From the NCBI GenBank assembly GCA_017544835.1, contig JAFYDI010000093.1, forward strand, positions 1 to 64,000: 64,000 nucleotides of DNA, in the 5' to 3' direction. Each line of letters opens with the position of its first letter. Positions within the stretch are counted from its first letter, which is position 1. Below are positions 53,248 to 60,763 of this stretch, piece after piece. Made by a program: the position numbers and the translations under genes. This stretch comes from Lachnospiraceae bacterium (GTDB lineage Bacteria; Bacillota; Clostridia; Lachnospirales; Lachnospiraceae). Under the pieces are notes generated by a model, which had not been told where the DNA came from, did not search any database, and saw only the letters and a list, made by a program, of their open reading frames with translations.

Positions 53248-54336
53248 TTATTTCTTGTCGGGATCCTTAAGACCGAGTTCCTCTGCTGCTTTAAGAGCAA
53301 ATTCATTGGTGTAGGTTTCTGCCGTATTGATGTCTCCTTCAAGCCAGCCGTACTGCTTTAAATACTCAATAGTATTGTTAACGGTAACTTCAGGAATTAC
53401 GGGATAGTCGCTCCATACGTCGATTTCGGCAAGAACTGCGGTTCTAAAGATTTCAGGGTCGGTGTTCATGTACTGAGCGCCCCATGCGATGAAGTCGTCA
53501 AATCTGTTGTTCTTAACGTCTTCGTGTACCTTGTAGTAAGCTGTGATGAACTTCTGAAGTGCTTCGGGCTTGTTTTCGATGGAATCGTTGGCTGCAATAA
53601 GAGCACCTGTATAGTAATCGGGAATGTAGTCCCATGCTCTGCCGAGAATCTTACCGTCGCCGTTTGCCTCAGCAAGTGCAGCGAAGGGATTGTGAATGAT
53701 GGTTGCGTCAACTTCGCCTACCGTAAGAGTTGCATAAGCGGACTGACCTACGCCGTTAGCTACAAGCTCTACCTCATCCTGGCTGATACCTGCGGATTCA
53801 AGCATCTTAAGTACGGAAAGTCTCATGCCGCCGCTTGCGCCGGCTGTTCCGATTGTCTTGCCCTTTAAGTCTTCAAGACCGTTGATATCTTTGTTGCCGA
53901 TAAGCCAGTAGCAGCCTTTGTATCTCCACATGTTACCTACAAGCTTAGCGGGGATACCGCCTGAGATAGCGGGGATGTAAGAACTGGGGTCACCGTCTGC
54001 GATATCAAGCTCGCCTCTTGAAATAAGTGCCAAAACTTCCTGGATGGAGCTCCAGTCAACAACTGTAAGGTCAAGGCCTTCTGCCTCATAAAGGCCCTTG
54101 TCAAGTGCATATCTGTCTACGATTGATGTCATACCGCCTGCGGTAAATCCTACCGTAAGTTTCACAGGCTCAGCGCTCTCTGTCTCCTCTGCGCCTGCCG
54201 GCTCAACTGCATTTGGTGTGTTCTCTTCGCCTGCTACGGTAACGGATCTGTTACCCTCGTCTGTCTTGCCGCAGCCTGTTAATCCGGCTATGGCTAAAAC
54301 TCCTGTTAATAAAAGTGCAATCAGTTTCTTTTTCAT
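53248..54336 (-). CDS. ABC importer substrate-binding lipoprotein (SsuA/THI5/NMT1 fold)
   Basis: 362 residues. The signal peptide ends LTGC (Cys22). After an acidic spacer the NMT1/SsuA fold begins (KLTVGFTAGGMTSIVDRYALDKGLY), with LKGKTIGTAGASGGMRL in the typical place. The family binds sulfonates, thiamine precursors, nitrate and related small molecules. Operon context (ATC hydrolase, Met/Cys leader) favours an organosulfur ligand. Confidence 0.9.
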   Translation of the reverse strand: MKKKLIALLLTGVLAIAGLTGCGKTDEGNRSVTVAGEENTPNAVEPAGAEETESAEPVKLTVGFTAGGMTSIVDRYALDKGLYEAEGLDLTVVDWSSIQEVLALISRGELDIADGDPSSYIPAISGGIPAKLVGNMWRYKGCYWLIGNKDINGLEDLKGKTIGTAGASGGMRLSVLKMLESAGISQDEVELVANGVGQSAYATLTVGEVDATIIHNPFAALAEANGDGKILGRAWDYIPDYYTGALIAANDSIENKPEALQKFITAYYKVHEDVKNNRFDDFIAWGAQYMNTDPEIFRTAVLAEIDVWSDYPVIPEVTVNNTIEYLKQYGWLEGDINTAETYTNEFALKAAEELGLKDPDKK

Positions 54337-54369
54337 TGTTTGTCTGTCTCCCTTATGTGTAATTTCTAT

Positions 54370-55194
54370 TTATACCTTTCGCCATTTGTGGCAGGTTAAA
54401 TATTCAAGCAGTTTAAAAAATTTTACAAAAAGCACCGACATAACCGTGACCAAAATCACCAGGAAAAAAAGGCGCTTTGTATTTAAAAAATTCTGTGACT
54501 CCGCAAGCAGGTATCCTATTCCTGCTTTGGCCGACTGCATTTCGGAGAATACCACGCCGGTCATTGCCGTTGCCGCCGAAAGCTTTAAGCCTGTAAATAT
54601 TGAGGTAAGTGCAAAAGGAAGCACCACTTTGAATACAGTCTTCACTCGTCCCGTTTCAAAGACTCTCGCGACTTTTATGTATTCATCGCTTACCTGCTTG
54701 GCTCCGCCCACCGTGTTAAACAGTACCGTGAATACGGTAAAAAGAAAGATGAGCACGAGCTTTGACTTAAATCCTATGCCAAACCACAATATAAGAAGCG
54801 GAAGAATCGCTACCTTCGGGACTGCCATGATGGCCGAACAGAACGCCGACATGAATTCTTCTACTTTCGGGAAAAGCGTCCACAGTAGGCCTACCGCTAT
54901 TCCCGTAACCGCTCCGAGCGCGTATCCGGCAAGTACTTCTTCAAGACTTATAAGTAAGTGCGGAAGAAGTGTTCCGTCCTTGATTATCTTCACCCCTTCT
55001 TTAAAGATGTCTGTCGGAGCCGCAAGGAAAACGGGGCTTATCCACTTTTTCTTAACCGCTATCTCCATATAGACTAAAAGGGCTATGACGAATACTATCT
55101 GAGCGATTGTGATTCCTGTAATCTTTTTTCTTTTCTTCTTGGTGGGGAGTGTCTTACGCTCCTCTTCAAGCACCGCAGTTTCATCGCTTGCCAT
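54370..55194 (-). CDS. ABC importer permease (SsuC/TauC type)
   Basis: 274 residues with about six helices. The inner-membrane BPD loop reads KVARVFETGRVKTVFKVVLPFALTSIFTGLKLS, resembling the EAA motif of SsuC/TauC. The N-terminus is charged (EEERKTLPTKKKRKK). Its start overlaps the ATC-hydrolase gene and AAAAGGAG precedes the ATG. Confidence 0.92.
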   Translation of the reverse strand: MASDETAVLEEERKTLPTKKKRKKITGITIAQIVFVIALLVYMEIAVKKKWISPVFLAAPTDIFKEGVKIIKDGTLLPHLLISLEEVLAGYALGAVTGIAVGLLWTLFPKVEEFMSAFCSAIMAVPKVAILPLLILWFGIGFKSKLVLIFLFTVFTVLFNTVGGAKQVSDEYIKVARVFETGRVKTVFKVVLPFALTSIFTGLKLSAATAMTGVVFSEMQSAKAGIGYLLAESQNFLNTKRLFFLVILVTVMSVLFVKFFKLLEYLTCHKWRKV

Positions 55195-55717
55195 ATGTGT
55201 ATTCTCCTTTTTTCACTTCTTCTTTCTCGAAGTAATTTCTCAGGCACGCGGTTCCGTGAGTGATAACGTTCTGGGTTATCTTCTGTGATTCGCGACCGGT
55301 AAATACTTCGGTTGTTGTGGTGTCGATTACATCGCAGTAGAAAGGTGCGAGTTCTTGAAACCATGGATTCTCGGGAATGTACTTACGCCAAACTTCTGCG
55401 TACGGACAGTGGTTCTCGCCCCATTCCTTAATCCATCCGTCAAAGGGAATATCCACGACCTTCATGAAATCTTCGTGAGTAAGGTCCGTAAGTCCCAGCG
55501 CCTTGGCTTTCTCCTTCATCTGAAGCGCCCTGTCTTCACCAAGTTCAAACACTATTGTCTGAATCAGGATTTTGGCTTTCTCGAGACCGAAGTTCTCATA
55601 TAAGGTCTTGCTTAAGTGAAAATAAAGCATTGCGAAGTGCCTTGCAGCCTTTCTAATCTGGTCGACCTCCCTTGCTCTGTCGACGGTTCCTTCAATCGGT
55701 GTTTTCTCAGTTGCCAT
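55181..55717 (-). CDS. L-2-amino-thiazoline-4-carboxylate (ATC) hydrolase family protein
   Basis: 178 residues. The pattern HCPYAEVWRKYIPENPWFQELAPFYC followed by THGTACLRNYF matches the ATC-hydrolase family as I recall it. ATC hydrolase opens the thiazoline ring to N-carbamoyl-L-cysteine or S-carbamoyl-cysteine on the way to cysteine. Its ATG, after GAGGAG, overlaps the M20 gene stop. Pairing with an M20 amidohydrolase parallels the Pseudomonas ATC pathway, where an N-carbamoyl-cysteine amidohydrolase follows. Exact substrate is uncertain. Confidence 0.65.
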   Translation of the reverse strand: MATEKTPIEGTVDRAREVDQIRKAARHFAMLYFHLSKTLYENFGLEKAKILIQTIVFELGEDRALQMKEKAKALGLTDLTHEDFMKVVDIPFDGWIKEWGENHCPYAEVWRKYIPENPWFQELAPFYCDVIDTTTTEVFTGRESQKITQNVITHGTACLRNYFEKEEVKKGEYTYGKR

Positions 55718-57032
55718 AGTCAATCTCCTCAGTCTTGTTGAATTGCTCAACGTATTCTATGTATTCTTCTTTGTTCTTAAATTTGGGCTTGTATTCGCTC
55801 TTAACCTTCTTGGCAAGAGAAGCGTCGCCCTTTAAAAGTCTGTAGGCAAATATTGCAAAAAGCTTGGCTGTAAGTACATATGCCGTGTCCTTATCGACAA
55901 TATCGAAATCTGCCTGATGAAAGCCTCCGTTTACGCCGCCCGTCTGAAAGCTTAATACCGGCTGAAGATGCTGAAGGTCGCCTACATCCGAAGATGCGCT
56001 TGAATGCTTATCAGGATCGGCTGCCTTGTAATTGCCGTTTGTTATTTCGTTAATCGCATCTTCAAGTTCTTCGGGAAGTACCACCGGAAGTGAAGGAAGA
56101 TATCCCGGAACCGTTTCGATTGTAAGCTTGGCGCCAAGTGCAAGGGCTCCTGCCTTAAAGCTTCTGTCGGTCTTGTATGCCGCATCTAAGAAGGCTTCGT
56201 TGGTCTTGGCTCTTATCAGAGTTTCCACAACCGCTTCATCGGGAACTACATTGGTAATGCTTCCGCCCTTTGTAAGAATCGGGTGAACTCTTACCGCGTC
56301 CTCATCTCTGAAGGTGTCTCTCTGAAGCCCCAGTGCATTAAGTCCGAGGGTTGCCGCCGATAAAGCGTTTATGCCTTTCTCGGGTGCGGCTGCCGCGTGT
56401 GAGGCTTTACCCTTAATTCTGTAAATCTTTGAGACAAATCCGTTGGAGCTCCCGGTTCCAATGCCGTTGCCCGTTTCCTTGGAGTGGTGAGCAAGTGAAG
56501 CATCTATGTCGTCAAAAGCACCTATTCTTATGAGCTCTCCCTTGCCGCCGCCGTAGCGAATCTTTCCTTGCCTCTTAAGTTCATTCTTAAAATCCACTTC
56601 GCCGTATTCCTCGGCAGGAACTGCGAAGAAAACTAACTGTCCGTTTAATTCTTTCTTAATCTCCTCATCCGAAAGAGCAAGTGCCGCACCGATGATTCCC
56701 GCAAGCTGTGCGTGATGTCCACAGCAGTGAGCTCCTTCGGTCTCGGGATTGTAGTACTTATGCCCCGGAATTCTTAAGGAATCAAGTTCACCGATGAGTG
56801 CCAGCGAAAAGTTGTCTTTCTTGTCCTGATTTAAGTACCCCTTGACGCCGGTGATTGCGAGTCCGTCTTCGGTTCTTTCCAGATGCTTGTCGAAGATTTC
56901 TTTGACCTTGCCGGCGGTTCTGAATTCCTTGTAACCAAGCTCGCCGTGAGTGTAAATGTCATCGGCAAAAGAAATTATCTCGTCACGTTTTGAATCGATT
57001 ATTTCAAGTATTTTCTTCTCAATGCTGTCCAT
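55707..57032 (-). CDS. M20-family amidohydrolase/peptidase
   Basis: 441 residues. It has M20 metal-site features (GELGYKEFRTAGKV, GHHAQLAG, PAEEYGE and a late SSASSDVGDLQH) and the dimerisation insert GKASHAAAAPEKGINAL. The group hydrolyses N-acyl or N-carbamoyl amino acids or short peptides. The start at 57032 has GGAG upstream. It is the first full gene after the Met/Cys leader attenuator and overlaps the ATC-hydrolase gene, so release of cysteine or another sulfur compound is a sensible working hypothesis. Confidence 0.85.
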   Translation of the reverse strand: MDSIEKKILEIIDSKRDEIISFADDIYTHGELGYKEFRTAGKVKEIFDKHLERTEDGLAITGVKGYLNQDKKDNFSLALIGELDSLRIPGHKYYNPETEGAHCCGHHAQLAGIIGAALALSDEEIKKELNGQLVFFAVPAEEYGEVDFKNELKRQGKIRYGGGKGELIRIGAFDDIDASLAHHSKETGNGIGTGSSNGFVSKIYRIKGKASHAAAAPEKGINALSAATLGLNALGLQRDTFRDEDAVRVHPILTKGGSITNVVPDEAVVETLIRAKTNEAFLDAAYKTDRSFKAGALALGAKLTIETVPGYLPSLPVVLPEELEDAINEITNGNYKAADPDKHSSASSDVGDLQHLQPVLSFQTGGVNGGFHQADFDIVDKDTAYVLTAKLFAIFAYRLLKGDASLAKKVKSEYKPKFKNKEEYIEYVEQFNKTEEIDYGN

Positions 57033-57064
57033 TCTTTTTCTCCGTTTCCGTAAATTTGTGTAAC

Positions 57065-57096
57065 AAAAAAGGCAGCCGTCATATCGACAGCTGCCT
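57065..57096 (-). terminator. Attenuator terminator in the leader of the sulfur operon
   Basis: On the minus strand AGGCAGC, a U-G pair, GTC, loop GATAT, GAC, GCTGCCT and six T: an 11-bp stem with one wobble. It lies between the Met/Cys leader peptide and the M20 gene. Its loop and upper 3' arm (57078-57087) can pair instead with leader bases 57137-57146. Confidence 0.9.
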
Positions 57097-57124
57097 GTAA
57101 GTAGTTGCAATAATACTTATAGTT

Positions 57125-57229
57125 CTAGGCGCGTTTTCGACATGACAAATTAACCATATGACGCATCATCATACAGCAACACATACACATGCACATATCG
57201 AATACGTTCTGTGAATATGTCTTCTTCAT
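57125..57229 (-). CDS. Met/Cys-rich leader peptide (34 residues)
   Basis: A 34-codon frame, ATG at 57229 and TAG at 57125, with AAAGGAG ten bases upstream. It opens MKKTYSQNVFD, then has eleven consecutive Met/Cys residues MCMCMCCCMMM (12-22), and ends RHMVNLSCRKRA. Fourteen of 34 residues are Met or Cys, far above chance. Codons are mixed TGT/TGC. It has no domain and no membrane helix that would explain the composition. With the terminator 28 bases downstream, a regulatory leader peptide read by stalling on scarce Cys/Met tRNAs is the natural reading. Confidence 0.85.
   Translation of the reverse strand: MKKTYSQNVFDMCMCMCCCMMMRHMVNLSCRKRA
57137..57146 (-). promoter_or_regulatory. Antiterminator arm in the leader
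   Basis: On the minus strand GTCATGTCGA, inside leader codons 29-32. It is complementary over 10 bp with one G-U to TCGATATGAC at 57078-57087 in the terminator loop and 3' arm; two more U-G pairs can extend it. It would be free when a ribosome stalls in the Met/Cys run and covered when the ribosome reaches the stop codon. Confidence 0.75.
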
Positions 57230-57263
57230 GTCGTTTCTGCTCCTTTCACCTTTTATCTACTCG

Positions 57264-57280
57264 CCTACTGGTTTAGTAGG
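57264..57280. promoter_or_regulatory. CCTACT-N5-AGTAGG operator-like repeat
   Basis: A perfect 6-bp inverted repeat at the expected transcription start of the leader transcript. The same geometry (CCTACT-N5-AATAGG) overlaps the promoter of the neighbouring PLP-lyase operon at 59764-59780. Confidence 0.55.
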
Positions 57281-57288
57281 TTGTAGAG

Positions 57289-57317
57289 ATAATATCATGC
57301 TCAAAAATAAATTGCAA
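57289..57317 (-). promoter_or_regulatory. Promoter of the Met/Cys leader and sulfur operon
   Basis: On the minus strand TTGCAA (57312-57317), 17-bp spacer, TATTAT (57289-57294). Transcription would start near 57282, about 53 bases before the leader ATG. Confidence 0.75.
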
Positions 57318-57335
57318 GTACTTTTTTAAAAAAAA

Positions 57336-58514
57336 TTATTTTCCTTCGCGAGCAAGCTTAAATACACGGTTTAGCTCGTCTATAAGGTCATTGACGCCTT
57401 CAATGCCGACGGAAAGTCTTAAGAGGCGATCGTTGATACCGTTCTTCTCTCTGAGTGCCTCTGGCACCTCCGCATGCGTTTGGGTAAGAGGATAAGTGAT
57501 AAGTGTCTCCGTTCCGCCAAGGCTCTCGGCAAAATAGAAAAGCTCCACATTCTTAAGTATCGAAGCCGCCATCTCCTTGGATTCAACTTCAAAAGAAATC
57601 ATTGCGCCGGCGCCTCTGGCCTGGCGTTTCATAATATCGTATCCGGGATGCGTAGGAAGTCCGGGATACAGAACCTTTTTCACGCAATCCTGCTTTGTAA
57701 GCCACTCCGCTATTGCCTGAGCATTCTCCGCCGCACGCTGCATTCTTACCGCAAGCGTCCTGATACCCCTTATGAGAAGCCAGCTGTCAAAAGGTGACAA
57801 CGCCGCACCGACAGTGGTAGAGAGGTATCTAAGTCTCTTATCGAGCTCCGCGTCCTTAACTACCAGGAATCCTCCTATGGTATCATGATGCCCTCCAAGA
57901 TACTTCGTACCGCTGTGCACCACCACATCCGCACCGAGATTGAGCGGATTCTGGAAATAGGGCGAAAGAAAAGTATTGTCCACAACAAACAACGCACCAT
58001 GCCTCTTTGTCGCAATGGCAAGCGCCCTAATGTCGATAATGTGCATCATGGGATTGGTGGGTGTCTCGACATAAACAGCCTTTGTATTCTCTTTAAATAA
58101 CGGCTCAATATCCTCCTGCGACAAATCTGCCACAGTGAATGTAAGTCCGTTCTTCTTAGCTATAACATCAAATATTCTTACCGAACCGCCGTACAAATCT
58201 TCATCGACGATAATATTGTCGCCGGGCTTAAATATTTCTAAAAGCGTTCCGATTGCAGACATTCCGCTGGAAAAAGCAAGCGCGCCGTAACCGTTCTCAA
58301 GGTCCGCCACTATGCTCTCAAGCTGCTGCCTGGTGGGATTGCTCTGCCTTGTGTAGTCAAAGCCTGTGCTCTCTCCAAGCCCTCTGTGCGAGAATGTCGC
58401 GGTCTGATATATGGGGAAACTAATAGAGTTGTACTTATCGCAGATGCTTAAGTCCATACCCTGGCACTTGGTCTCGAGGCTTACGTTCCATCTGTCTTTG
58501 TGATCTATTGCCAT
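57336..58514 (-). CDS. Trans-sulfuration family PLP enzyme (cystathionine gamma-lyase/synthase type)
   Basis: 392 residues. The Cys/Met-metabolism PLP fold shows YDYTRQSNPT-type substrate loop (FDYTRQSNPTRQQLE), GDNIIVDEDLYGGS and the PLP Lys in VVHSGTKYLGGHHD. This family makes or cleaves cystathionine and related thioethers; the exact reaction cannot be fixed from sequence. It starts three bases after a MalY/PatB gene, so the two form one operon directly upstream of the Met/Cys leader operon. Confidence 0.88.
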   Translation of the reverse strand: MAIDHKDRWNVSLETKCQGMDLSICDKYNSISFPIYQTATFSHRGLGESTGFDYTRQSNPTRQQLESIVADLENGYGALAFSSGMSAIGTLLEIFKPGDNIIVDEDLYGGSVRIFDVIAKKNGLTFTVADLSQEDIEPLFKENTKAVYVETPTNPMMHIIDIRALAIATKRHGALFVVDNTFLSPYFQNPLNLGADVVVHSGTKYLGGHHDTIGGFLVVKDAELDKRLRYLSTTVGAALSPFDSWLLIRGIRTLAVRMQRAAENAQAIAEWLTKQDCVKKVLYPGLPTHPGYDIMKRQARGAGAMISFEVESKEMAASILKNVELFYFAESLGGTETLITYPLTQTHAEVPEALREKNGINDRLLRLSVGIEGVNDLIDELNRVFKLAREGK

Positions 58515-58516
58515 GA

Positions 58517-59710
58517 TTACCTTCCCCCTTTCTTATGGATGCTTACCGCATCGCGCAGACTCTCCAGTGCAGTCCTCAAAAATTCTCTCGTGCAGGCTAT
58601 ATTGAATCTTTCAAACAGTTCAAAGCCTTTTCCGAAGATTCCGCCTTCATCAAGCCAGAGCTTTGCTCCGTCAAGAACAATACTGCGCATTTCTTCCCGA
58701 GTTGATGCCACTCTCGAAAAGTCTACCCATACAAGATATGTGCCCTCGGGGCGAATGAGACGCAGCCCGGGTATTTCTTTGGCAAAAAATTGACTCATAT
58801 AGTCAAGATTGCCTTCAAGGTATGCAAGAAGCTCATCAAGATACTCTCCGCCCAGCTCGTATGCCGCTTCGGTTGCGGTAATGCCAAGGGTGTTGGCCTG
58901 GCTGTAGCCGGCCGCTGCTTTTTCTTTTCTGAAAGCAAGTCTTAAGCGCTTGTTCGGTATCTGAATATTGGCAAGCTGCAATCCCGCAAGGTTAAATGTC
59001 TTGCCGGGTGATGTGCAGACTATAGCATTGTCGGTGTATTTCTCATCAAGCGACAGGAAGGAAGTGAATGTCACGCCTTTGTATATAAAGTCGCAGTGTA
59101 TCTCGTCGGACATTACTATCACGTCATTCTTAAGGCAGATATCCGCTATTCTGGTAAGTTCTTCGCGAGTGTAGACTCTTCCCACGGGGTTGTGGGGATT
59201 GCACAGCACAAAAAGCTTTACCGCGGGGTCCGACGCTTTTTTCTCAAAGTCTTCAAAATCTATTTCGTAGTGACCGTTTCTTTCGCTAAGGTTGCTGCTT
59301 ACCACAACTCTGCCGTTGTCTTCAATGGTCTCGCGAAAAGGATAATATACAGGCTCGCATATAAGCACCTTTTCGCCTTTTTCGCTGAAAGCACGAATCG
59401 CCGCCGCTATTGCAAATACCACTCCCGGTGTAAGGGTGTTGGCCTCTTCGAGAAAGTCCGTCCCGTATCTTTCCTTAAACCACTGCCCCAAAACTCGGTA
59501 ATAAGAATCTCCGGGCTCGGTGTATCCGAATATTCCGTGGTCTGTTCTGTCTTTAATTCTTGCCAAAATCTCCTTAGGAAGGGGAAAGTCCATGTCTGCA
59601 ACCCACATCGGCATCAGATCCGACCGTCCCATCCGCTTAAGTCCGTAATCGTACTTAAGGCTTCCTGTATTATGCCTGTCAGGCACATTGTCAAAATCGT
59701 ATTTGCCCAT
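58517..59710 (-). CDS. MalY/PatB-family C-S lyase (cystathionine beta-lyase-like)
   Basis: 397 residues, fold type I aminotransferase-like. It has DRHNTGSLKYD near the start, the MWVADMDFPLP signature of MalY/PatB, LCNPHNPVGRVYTREEL and PLP Lys in CTSPGKTFNLAGLQ. These enzymes release homocysteine, ammonia and pyruvate from cystathionine or cleave other cysteine conjugates. AAGGAG lies before the ATG. It is the first gene of the two-lyase operon. Confidence 0.9.
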   Translation of the reverse strand: MGKYDFDNVPDRHNTGSLKYDYGLKRMGRSDLMPMWVADMDFPLPKEILARIKDRTDHGIFGYTEPGDSYYRVLGQWFKERYGTDFLEEANTLTPGVVFAIAAAIRAFSEKGEKVLICEPVYYPFRETIEDNGRVVVSSNLSERNGHYEIDFEDFEKKASDPAVKLFVLCNPHNPVGRVYTREELTRIADICLKNDVIVMSDEIHCDFIYKGVTFTSFLSLDEKYTDNAIVCTSPGKTFNLAGLQLANIQIPNKRLRLAFRKEKAAAGYSQANTLGITATEAAYELGGEYLDELLAYLEGNLDYMSQFFAKEIPGLRLIRPEGTYLVWVDFSRVASTREEMRSIVLDGAKLWLDEGGIFGKGFELFERFNIACTREFLRTALESLRDAVSIHKKGGR

Positions 59711-59747
59711 GTTGCAAACTCCTTTCTTAAGATGATGTAATGTCAGT

Positions 59748-59780
59748 ATGATAATTCCTATTACCTACTATGTCAATAGG
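59748..59780 (-). promoter_or_regulatory. Promoter and operator of the PLP-lyase operon
   Basis: On the minus strand TTGACA (59771-59776), 17 bp, TATCAT (59748-59753). CCTACT-atgtc-AATAGG (59764-59780) overlaps the -35 element, and the GGAATTAT next to it resembles half of the CymR motif known from Bacillus. A sulfur-responsive repressor is plausible. Confidence 0.6.
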
Positions 59781-59802
59781 TTATTTGTAACAAAATAAAT
59801 CA

Positions 59803-59828
59803 TCGGATTTCTTAATGATGAAATCCGA
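59803..59828. terminator. Hairpin in the 59.7-60.0 kb gap
   Basis: TCGGATTTC, 8-nt loop, GAAATCCGA, a perfect 9-bp stem. On the minus strand it is followed by TGATTTATTTTG, so it could end read-through transcription before the lyase promoter. Confidence 0.5.
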
Positions 59829-59895
59829 GATTGTATGCGGTCGCCAAATGTCTGATTGCGCAAGCACATCAGCCGCTTGGCTCGTCGCCTAACAA

Positions 59896-59935
59896 AAAAG
59901 ACGGAAACTTGGGCTCTCACCCTGCGTCTCCGCCT
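59896..59935 (-). terminator. Probable terminator after the DUF1905/C39-like gene
   Basis: On the minus strand AGACG with an inner GGG/CCC pair closes on CGTCT followed by six T. Confidence 0.55.
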
Positions 59936-59936
59936 T

Positions 59937-60010
59937 CTCTATAATAAACCACTTCATGCTTTATTATCGGTCGCCTTCGAATAAACCTCTTTGGTTTATT
60001 CCGGCTCAAT
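59937..60010 (-). repeat. Double-hairpin element, copy 2
   Basis: Read on the minus strand: GAATAAACC, loop, GGTTTATTC; linker GAAGGCGACCG; ATAATAAA, loop, TTTATTAT; AGAG. It shares outer sequence, linker and stems with 20617-20691, while loops differ and the first stem is longer. It lies 19 bases after the stop of the DUF1905/C39-like gene. Together with copy 1 it defines a small structured repeat family found after minus-strand stop codons. Confidence 0.7.
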
Positions 60011-60028
60011 ACAAAATACTATGGAATT

Positions 60029-60691
60029 CTATACGTAAACTTCCATATATCCCTTCATCTTGGTGATATCGTAGTGCTCGATTCTGCCAAGGTTAGAGTC
60101 ATAGCCGATACCGTCAAAGTATACAAGGTAGTGGCTGTAGCGACCCATCTTCTCAAGGATGACACAGCACTTGGGAAGAGTTACGCCCTCACGGCCGTTT
60201 GTGTAGATAATCTCTTCGGAATGGTCGATACCAAAGTAGTTAAGGGCATTGATAATCTTGTCCATGGTAGCCTGCCACTCGCCGCAGTGCATAACGTTAA
60301 TTGCATCATCAAGAGTGATGCCCGCAAGCATTGCAACACATGACTGTCCGCATAAGCCGTCATGGGGCTGAATTACAACATCGATACCGTCAATCTTTCT
60401 AATCGGGTTAGAGGTGCTGTAAGGGCTCTCCTTGGCACTTGACTGGGTAACTCTGAAGGTGATGGGATACTCTTCACCGATTTTAAAGGTCTTTAAAGTC
60501 TCTGCAGATACGGGAATGCTGTATACGCCGTTACCCTCGGGAATAAGGTTACATACGAAAACGCTCTCGCCAAGTTTAACCTTAACAGGCACGTCTCCTT
60601 CTTTCTTACAAATTTCCCATACGTTAAAGGGAATCTTGATAATTCCGCCGTTTTCCGTCTTGTCAATGGCGGAGATAAAACTATACTTCAT
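60029..60691 (-). CDS. DUF1905 domain fused to a C39-like cysteine peptidase domain
   Basis: 220 residues. The first ~85 residues fit DUF1905 (IIKIPFNVWEICKKEGDVPVKVK, NLIPEGNGVYSIPV). The rest resembles a papain-like/C39 fold: HDGLCGQSCVAMLAG with candidate Cys, then RYSHYLVYFDGIGYDSN with candidate His and Asp. No signal peptide, so cytosolic. The fusion is unusual; peptidase activity is inferred from the residue pattern only. Followed by a double-hairpin repeat and terminator. Confidence 0.6.
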   Translation of the reverse strand: MKYSFISAIDKTENGGIIKIPFNVWEICKKEGDVPVKVKLGESVFVCNLIPEGNGVYSIPVSAETLKTFKIGEEYPITFRVTQSSAKESPYSTSNPIRKIDGIDVVIQPHDGLCGQSCVAMLAGITLDDAINVMHCGEWQATMDKIINALNYFGIDHSEEIIYTNGREGVTLPKCCVILEKMGRYSHYLVYFDGIGYDSNLGRIEHYDITKMKGYMEVYV

Positions 60692-60763
60692 ACTGTTTCC
60701 TCACACATATCCTAATTTCTCTTAAGAATTATTAAACCAATTGTGAGGTCGAATGTCAACAGC

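Noticed and set aside
54098..55072. A 324-codon plus-strand frame opposite the ABC permease and binding protein genes.
   Set aside because: It spans two genes and their intergenic region and shows no domain or ribosome site.
59840..59890. GGTCGCC and GTCGCC words near copy 2 of the double-hairpin element, possibly a third degenerate copy.
   Set aside because: The flanking stems are missing, so it cannot be called a copy.
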